Position numbers and translations under genes: made by a program. Shown in pieces: positions 57,139 to 64,000 of a stretch of 64,000 nt of DNA. Origin of the DNA: Pegoplata infirma (taxonomy: Eukaryota; Arthropoda; Insecta; Diptera; Anthomyiidae); assembly GCA_963921195.1 (NCBI GenBank), contig OY992540.1, positions 14,081,136 to 14,145,135 of the forward strand, given 5' to 3'. Positions within the stretch are counted from its first letter, which is position 1. The number at the start of each line of letters is the position of its first letter. The notes under the pieces are model-generated. The model saw only the letters and a program-made list of their open reading frames with translations. It made no database searches and had not been told where the DNA came from.

Positions 57139-60100
57139 CTAAAAAAGAAGATATAAAAAAATGTTTAAATATTTTTTACAGACTTAAGAGGAAATAAATG
57201 TTATACTCCAACTGAAATGAAAATTTGAAATGAAATTCGAAAAACATCAATAAAAATTCAAAAAGATCAATTTGTAATTCAAAAAAAAACAGTTGAAATT
57301 TCAAAAATATTAGTTGTAGTTCGAAAAAGATTTTAATTCGAAAAGGAGCAATTTTAATTCGAAAAAGGTCAATTGTAATTCAAACAAGTGAGTTCGGCTG
57401 TGTCAAATCTTTTATAACCTCCAACATTTAAAAAAAATTAAAAAAAATAATCAGGGACGTTTTGCTTATAACTTTTGAACCACTAGACCGATTTTGCTGA
57501 AATTCAAAACCAAACAGACTTGGAGAACGACAAATATATATGCTACGCTTCAGCACCCTCATAATTGTCTTTCGAAAGTTAGAGTGGTTTTAATCTCGTA
57601 AATTCGCAAAATACCCTTGCCGAAATTTACAACATATATGTCAAACTTCAGGAGCCTCCGTAAAGTCTTTCAAAAGTTAGCGTGTTTTCAACGGACAGAC
57701 AGACGGACGGACATCGCTAGATCGACTTAAAATCGATCAAGGATCATGAATATATATATACTTTATGGGGTCTTAGACCAATATTTCGATGTGTTACAAA
57801 CGGAATGACAAACTTATATAAACCCTTTATCACTAGAGTGGAGGGTATAAAAATATCAGTTGTAATTATAAGATTTCAATTGTAATTTGAACAAGTGAGA
57901 GTGTTAAATTCGGCTGTGCCTCCAAAATGTAAAAAAAAATTGTCAGGGGCGTTTGTTTGGGGGGGGGGGAACGTTGAGAGCACCTTCTCACCCCGATAAA
58001 TATAACAAATGTTTCATGTATTTAACAAAAATACAAAAAAACATGTAAAAAAAGTGTATTTTTTCAGAGGTTGGTTCAGTTCTTCAAGGTGGAACTTTTT
58101 TCCCCCCGAGCCGATTTTGCCCATTTACGAACTTAACCTACCTAGGACGATAAGACATATTCATGCAAAATTACAGGAGGCTAGCTCTTTTATTTTGGAC
58201 TGTATCGTGCCATCTACAGACAAACGGACGGACATTCACAGAATGTCTTAGAATCGATCATGGATCAATAATATATGTACTCTATGGGGTCCCCGACCGA
58301 TATTTCGATGCGTTACAAACGGAATGACAAAGTGAGTATACCCCCATACTGTTGTTGGAGGGTATAAAAAGATCAATGGGGAAATCCGTAGATGTTTATC
58401 AAATTAAAATTGGAATCTTCGAATTACAATTGATATTTTTCGAATAAAAATTGGCCATTCTAGAATTACAATTGATCTTTTTGGAATTAAAATTATTTTT
58501 TCGAATTACAACTGATCTATTTCGAATTACAATTAATTTTTTTCGAATTACAATTGATTTTTTTCGAATTACAATTAAACTTTTTCAAATAACGATTGAT
58601 CTTTTTCGAACTACAATTAATATTTTTCGAAATGCGAATTACAATTGGATTATTCAATTGTAATTGAAAAAAAAGATAAATTGTATTCTAAAAAATATCA
58701 ATTGTATTTCAAAGATTCCAGTTATAATTCGAAAAATATTAATGGGGAAATCCATATATTTTTTTCGATATATATATTTTTTCTCGAATTACAATTGATC
58801 TTTTTCAAATTCCAATTGATCTTTTTGGAATCAAGAATTACATTTGGAATCTTTGATAACAATTGATATTTTTGAAGTACAATTTATTTTTTCGAATTAT
58901 AATTGATATTTTTTGAACCACAATTAATCTCTTTTGAATTACAATTGGAATTTTCAAGTTACAATGGAATTTTCGAATTACAATTATAATCTTCGAATTA
59001 CAATTAGAATCTTTGAATTACAAATCGAATCTTTAAATTAGTAACTCTTTTCAGCAACTAAAGATTATAATCGTGGTACGATTATTTTTTTTGCTATTTC
59101 GCGGAAGTTATAAATAAGTTAAATATTTGTATAAATCCTCAGATTCTGAAACATTTTTCCCAGTAAAAAGAATCACAAAAAAAATTATTAGTTCGACTTA
59201 CCTCTCTGTTGTATGGCACTAGCAAATACTGAATTTGATAATGATGTTGCACCACCAGTTGAATGTATAATAGGAGTTTTACGCATTAATTGCTGTTGCA
59301 ATGCACTATTGCTGCTCGTTATATTGCCGCTGCTGCTGCTACTATTCTGACGTATAACTTGAGCATGATGTTGCTGATGATGGTGATGATGATGTTGCGG
59401 CTGCGAAGTTTGCGATAATAGTGTATCAACACCTTTATTATCATTATTATGCAAATAATTATTAATCACAATAGCTCGTGTTGGTGTGGCACCATTCAAT
59501 AAAATCTGTCTAGTTTGTCGCAATTGTTCTTGAGATGTATTCGATGATTCCGAAGAATCATCGCCGGTGGCTGAAACAATTTCATTTTTAACACAACTAG
59601 TGCTAACATACTGATGACCATTTAATGATGATGTTAGACCATCACTCATACCCGAATTATCATCTAAATCATCATGTATAGAATGTTGACTTAAGAGTAC
59701 ATTACTACTTGTACTGGGTCTCTCTATTGTGTTCAAATGAACGGCTGTCTCGACTATAGATGATGTAGACATTTGTGGTTCCATTTTAACAATGGTCGAA
59801 GAGGGTGAGTTGTGAGCACTGCCAGCACTGCTGCTGGAACTGGTATTGCCACTAGTTGTGGTACTGGTGGCTGTTGATTTTATAGTCGAAGTTGCTTGTG
59901 ATGTTTGAACACGTTGATGGACCTGCATGTGAGTTTGCAACGATGATTGAGTATGTAATTTCTTTTTACATATTTTGCATTCAAACGGAAAATCTCCAGT
60001 ATGTGTACGAGCATGAATTTTAAGATTATAACGTTGACCAAAACCTTTACCACAAACTTCACATCTAGAAAATTTAAGAAATTTTAAATGAGATTAGTGG

Positions 60101-63100
60101 TTAAACAATTTAACAGTCATGTCTTTATATAAATTTGAAAATAATCAAGATAAAACCTAAAAATACCAATTGCAATAGATTTAAAGACATCAGACCGGTT
60201 TATTTACAGTGAGGGGAGAAATTCAAGAAGGCCGTCCATAAATCTTCAACATCTGATTTGATAAATCTTTCTAACCTAATAAATCTGTTTTAAATACATA
60301 TACGAATATTTGGTCGAAGGGTTTCTGAGGTATAATTGACGTCAAAAGTGGAAATGTTGAGTTTTTCTCAATTTTTTTAATCTCAGTATTTTTCAAATAA
60401 TACATTTGAAAAAAATCCATAGATTTTCAAAAGCAAAAATGTACTTATAAAAAGTATTCGGTTTCGCGGAGTCAAGACTCTTGACTCAAGAGTTTGATTC
60501 CAACTTAAGCTTTTGGAATGACCCAACAATAACACGCACAAATAAAATAGATGAATAACAGAAAAATATACAAAATACTCGGTTTCGCGAAGCCTCGAGT
60601 TTAATTGCTAATAAAGCTTTTGACTGAAGCTTTTCGACTGCCACAAATATAACAGTACAAATAAATAAATGCACAAAAAAAAAACTGTTTATGTCAGTTG
60701 TTTTTGAACCGTTTCCAAACCACTAACTATTGTTGTTAATTAAATTTAAATTGTTTGAGTGCATGGGAAAAAATATTTCGGGAATCTACTTTTGAAAATA
60801 TTCGTTGAAATCGCATTAATTTTTAATTAAAAAGAATTTTCAGAGTGGTTTCTATTAAAAAAGAAATCTTTAAAACTGGAACTTACAAGGAAAGTCTCCC
60901 TGGTGTCACCCGCCGATCTTTATGGAATTGGTTTTATTTTGTAGAGTACGAAAAATAAATGGACACGTATTTTTTTATAGCGGCCCAAATTCATATTTAG
61001 GGGGTGCAAATCTCCACTCCCTAAGTAGGCTCCCATACAAATAACAGTTGGAGCAAATTTTATAAAAATGTAATTTTGAATGGAAGCCTACTTAGGGAGT
61101 GGAGATAGGGCGCAGGTATGTTTTAAAAAAATGTTGTAGAGTAAAATAAATGGGGGTCGGTTTCACTAATGACCCCTCTCGGACGCACCATTGGACCGGT
61201 AGAAGCTGATTAAATAAAACAAATTTACAAAAAATAAAAAAAAATTGTATGGGGACCACCTTAACAATTAGAGATAGAGGGTAGGTGTGTTCAGAGAAAA
61301 TGTTTGTACTAAAAAAATATTGTGGGTCGGTCATACATTTTGTTGCTCTAAGGGCAATATTAGGGCAGTTAGAGCGGTTGGAGCAAATTTTAAAAAATGT
61401 CGTTTTGTGTGGGAGCCCCTTAGAAATTGGAGATAGGGTATTAGTTTGTTCCAAAGAAATGTTAAGATGTAAAAATTAATGGGGGTCGGTCTTATAAAGG
61501 ACTCCTCTATGGCGCACCATTGGAGAAGTAGAAATGATTTTAAGATTGGAAAATTACAATAAAATTTTTTCAAAAAATTTAAAAAAATAGTAATAATCGT
61601 TATCCCACGATCCTCCAAAAAAATTGTAGACTCGATAAAAGTTTTACACAAAAAAATTTCAAAAAAAATCGAAGAGTACAAACATTTTCAAAAATGAGAT
61701 TTAAATTTTAAAACTTAAAAATCGCATACTAGAACGCTTTTAAGAATTTTTTGGGACTATTTTTTAAAAAGTACGTGAAAAAACAAAAATTTTTAAAAAA
61801 AAATTGAAATTTGGACCATTATTGAAAGAGTTATCAGTAAAGGAAGTTTGAGTAAAGTAACAAACTACAAATTTTTAAAATTCGTTTGAACGGGTCATCA
61901 AAAAAATCTGAAAATTTAACATGAAGGAGTTTTCGAAGGGTACTAAAAACTGTTTGGGACAAATTGGGTAAATCTAAAAAAAAAAATTTTTTCAAAGTAT
62001 CGGATTTGACATTGAATGCCCCATACATTTCCTATTTCCATCACGTGAATTCGAGCCTGAGAAAAATCGGACGCAAGGAAATAAAGTTTGTTCATGAAGA
62101 ACTATATGAAACTTTCATTAATGTTTTGTTTACAAATGAAACATTTTTATGTCAGTAGAAGTTCAATGTCCTTCCTGCACTTGGACCCTAGGGATTAACT
62201 AATTTTATCATTTATTAATGTAATGATAAAATTGTATTTTGAAGTACAAAAATTTTATTAAATGAATTTGTTAATCGCGAGATATAAGGTGTACACTGGC
62301 GAACCACCTACCCACATAAAATAACGCTCCTTTTTTTAACTATTTCTTACTTATTTAAAAATTGTTTAGCGTATTTTTTATAAACTCCATGATTTTGATA
62401 TTAATTAATATCAATTTAAAAAATTTAACATAATTTAGTTTGTTGGAATATTGTATATTTGACAAGATATTTAGCACAGACCCATTTTTAAATTTCAATT
62501 GGTATTTTTAGAAATATTAATAAATATGTATGTTCATATTTTCCATATGTGTTTGTTTGACAAAAAATATAAATGGTAAAATTAAAATAAAATATGTTTA
62601 ATAATAAAAAAGACTTTTACTTACTTGTGCAACTTAACACCTGAATGCAATTTGGAGTGTCCCCTTAATGATGCCAAAGCACTAAATTGTTTGCCACATA
62701 TTTCACAGGTTAAATTAACATTCTCATTATGAATCTTTTTATGGACTTTGAAATACTCGAAACTCATAAACTCCTTGTGACATACTTCACACTTGTATTT
62801 ATGACGTTCGGACTGTTGTCCGGTGTGGACACGCATATGCTTAATAAAATTGGGACGAAAACGTACAACACGGCCACATATTTGGCACTCGTATGGTTTG
62901 CAGCGTAAACAATGTTTTTCATAGTTTTTCAAAGATTTCAATACCATATTGCAGATGGCGCATTTCATATTATTGGCATGGCCGGAACGATGTATTTCAT
63001 ACAGTTCTTTATTATCGAATTTCTCAACACATTCTACGCATTGATAAATGGCGCCCGTAGAAGGATTTGAAGTGGACGAGGGCGAAGCAGACGAGGAGGA

Positions 63101-64000
63101 AGAGGGTGGTGAAGTTGAGGCTGTATTGCGAGAATATGTTGTATGATGATTTAAAGCTGCCTGGGCTGCTTGAGCTGATGTTGAAGCAATGGGATGCTGT
63201 GCAGTAGCAGATGATCGTGGTGGTGATCTTGTTGTTGATATGGCAGCATTAGTTGTTGAGGTTGATGTTGAGCTGTTTTGTATAGTCATTATTGTTGTTG
63301 GTTGTTGATGATGATTGGTCGTTAAAGCATTTGTTAGGATTTGTGTATTGGAAGATGATAATGATGGAGAAGTATTTCCTGTAATTTCTGTAGTAGTTTG
63401 TTGCTGCTGTTGCAGTTGCTGCTGGAGCTGGTGTTGCGCCTGTTGCGTAGTAGTTACCAACATTTGGGTACCGGTGGAGTTGTTGCCATTCGACATGGGA
63501 GCTGCTTGTAATATAAGTTGAGTGGTCTGACCATTAGCGCCAACTTGTTGTTGTACCACATTTAATACCGCCATAGAGCCATTGCGACTGAGAACAGCTG
63601 GCATTCGTACTAAAGTTGTACCACCAACATTGGCCATACCATTACTAATAAAAACTGGACGTCTTTGTAAGTGAGCCAATTCAGACATTGGTACTGTAAC
63701 TGTACGTGTACTAGTGCTTACTATGGAACCAGCTGGTAACACCAGTTGAGTAGGATGACCATCTGCATCAGTGGTGGTCACTGTTGTGGCTGAACTTGTA
63801 TAAGCCAACCTGGGAGTTTGATCATTGGTGGTTTGTACCTCCATATTTTCCACTTTTATCTGTGCTGCCTCCAATAAAGGTGGTTCTTCATCGAGTTCTG
63901 ATGCTTTAACTTCATCTTCGAATTCTTGAAGATTTTCATCATTTAATTCTGGATCTTCTTCATCATCATCTTCAGCATCCAATGAATTTGGATTGGCCGC
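56351..64000 (-). CDS. C2H2 zinc-finger transcription factor, seven fingers (5' partial)
   Basis: Exons 64000-62625, 60064-59202 and 57138-56351 join in frame (phases 2 and 1, GT-AG) to 1008 visible residues. The frame is open at the window edge; the TTG at 63982 is not a start. Visible layout: acidic N-part (8-40), Gln/Ser/Thr-rich region with a poly-Q tract, then zinc fingers from about 318 to 508: YQCVECVEKF, MKCAICNMVL (C2HC-like), YECQICGRVV, YKCEVCHKEF, LTCEICGKQF, HKCEVCGKGF, FECKICKKKL. The sixth finger begins across the first intron, which supports the splice. The C-part is low complexity with poly-His and poly-Asp. Six psi-K-x-E motifs (K about 49, 552, 618, 866, 884, 975) suggest SUMOylation. 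Presumably a nuclear DNA-binding regulator; I do not recognise the orthologue. Confidence 0.9.
57383..57853 (-). mobile_element. INE-1-like family B, diverged copy
   Basis: Minus-strand 5' end TATACCCTCCACTCTAGTGA, ATCGATTTTAAGTCGATCTA next to a short GTCCGTCTGTC core; 3' tail complement CAAACAAGTGAGTTCGGCTG. The interior (TTTTGAACCACTAGACCGAT) differs from other B copies. Confidence 0.7.
57890..58370 (-). mobile_element. INE-1-like family B, shortened copy
   Basis: Minus-strand start TATACCCTCCAACAACAGTA, GATACAGTCCAAAATAAAAG, end complement AACAAGTGAGAGTGTTAAAT with a damaged hairpin (TTCGGCTGTGCC). The GTCY core is reduced. Confidence 0.75.
59202..60064 (-). CDS. Zinc-finger gene exon with fingers 6-7 and Ser/Gln/His-rich linker
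   Basis: Begins with the base completing an AA/A lysine codon, then CEVCGKGFGQRYNLKIHART and FECKICKKKLHTQSSLQTHM. It continues with Thr/Ser-rich (STATSTTTSGNTSSSSS), VKMEPQ, CVKNE, QPQHHHHHHQQHH and ends AIQQR-G at donor G/GTAAGT (phase 1). Confidence 0.9.
60896..61009 (+). mobile_element. CTNAG-site TIR element, copy 5, truncated
   Basis: Left end CAAGGAAAGTCTCCCTGGTG, TCACCCGCCGATCTTTATGG, then GCGGCCCAAATTCATATTTA, after which it stops and element D begins. Left flank CTTA fits the CTNA rule; the right end is missing. Confidence 0.8.
61010..62023. mobile_element. Foldback-like element D, left arm missing
   Basis: Matches the centre and right arm of the copy at 32869: GGGGGTCGGT units, GCGCACCATTGG, CGTTATCCCACGATC and the end GAATGCCCCA followed by TA. 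The left arm is absent and the break coincides with the truncated TIR element, so a single deletion may have joined the two. Confidence 0.75.
62625..64000 (-). CDS. Zinc-finger gene exon with fingers 1-5
   Basis: 458 codons plus two bases, donor CACAA/GTAAGT. Contains the acidic region, AQIKVENME, the Gln-rich stretch around QQLQQQQQTTTE, Ser/Pro-rich linkers and fingers 1-5. The fingers have normal H/C link spacing, but finger 2 ends H-C-L-R-C instead of H-x3-H. The upstream codons (AANPNS) run to the edge. Confidence 0.9.

Larger units (their letters stand above)
57139..59201 (-). other. Zinc-finger gene intron with GAATTACAATTGAT word arrays
   Basis: Filled by degenerate tandem copies (about 22-24 bp) of TTCGAATTACAATTGATCTT. 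They lie in one orientation at 58370-59040 and in the inverse at 57220-57385 and 57850-57890. Two family B elements are inserted between them. Acceptor TTTTTTAG/GC at 57139. Confidence 0.75.
60065..62624 (-). other. Zinc-finger gene intron between fingers 5 and 6
   Basis: Donor GTAAGT and acceptor TTTTCTAG on the minus strand. It contains a diverged 120-bp tandem pair (CTCGGTTTCGCGAAGCCTCG type at 60460 and 60580), a truncated CTNAG-site element joined to an incomplete element D, and a family B scrap at about 62125-62190. 62200-62620 is AT-rich with nothing assigned. Confidence 0.75.

Noticed and set aside
63982..64000. Translation start of the zinc-finger protein at the TTG near 63982
   Set aside because: The frame continues upstream to the window edge and TTG is not a usual eukaryotic start.

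Overview
The window looks like a piece of a large, very AT-rich genome of a higher fly. I infer a calyptrate fly such as a blowfly or house fly relative. The grounds are fly-like genes with short GT-AG introns, many copies of INE-1/DINE-1-like Helitron-derived repeats, and dense layers of short inverted-repeat elements. Nothing bacterial, no CRISPR array and no tRNA or rRNA gene was recognised. Family names are assigned by eye and memory, without database searches.

Three gene-scale objects can be supported. (1) The last four exons of Rhophilin lie on the + strand (16-6464): a Rho-effector adaptor whose PDZ region is encoded here, its HR1 and BRO1 parts lying upstream of the window. (2) The last three exons of a seven-finger C2H2 zinc-finger protein lie on the - strand (64000 down to 56351), 1008 visible residues, open at the window edge. 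(3) A decayed 3' end of a non-LTR retrotransposon with reverse-transcriptase tail, RNase H and zinc knuckle lies at 53975-55112. The two host genes converge on about 50 kb of repeat-filled intergenic DNA.

That middle region is the unusual part. It holds (a) two main families of INE-1-like elements (A, with a GTCGGTC..GACCGAC end hairpin; B, with a TTCGGC..GCCGAA end hairpin) and a related third end type; (b) a non-autonomous Helitron nested in a B copy; (c) five copies of a 0.6 kb inverted-repeat element whose four complete copies carry 3-bp TNA duplications inside CTNAG; (d) two copies of a foldback-like element; (e) four hAT-like elements, each with a recognisable 8-bp target duplication; (f) a piggyBac-like MITE flanked by TTAA; and (g) at least ten further inverted-repeat elements, most flanked by TA.

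Many elements of groups (e) and (g) share one architecture. Between short terminal inverted repeats, each is packed with its own self-complementary short word in both orientations, such as TTCCCGGGAA, TTCGGCCGAA, AGTCGATTAATCGACT, CATATATG, TTTTACGAAA, GTAATGCATTAC or AACAGTTATT. In at least two places a palindromic word appears expanded into a tandem array: a 37-bp hairpin unit repeated about 75 times (43391-46230, resuming at 49833) and a 16-bp unit (13343-13590). The 37-bp array is split by a 3.6 kb word element that itself contains two further inserts, one of which holds an INE-1-like fragment. This word-element-to-satellite series is the best candidate for an undescribed system here.
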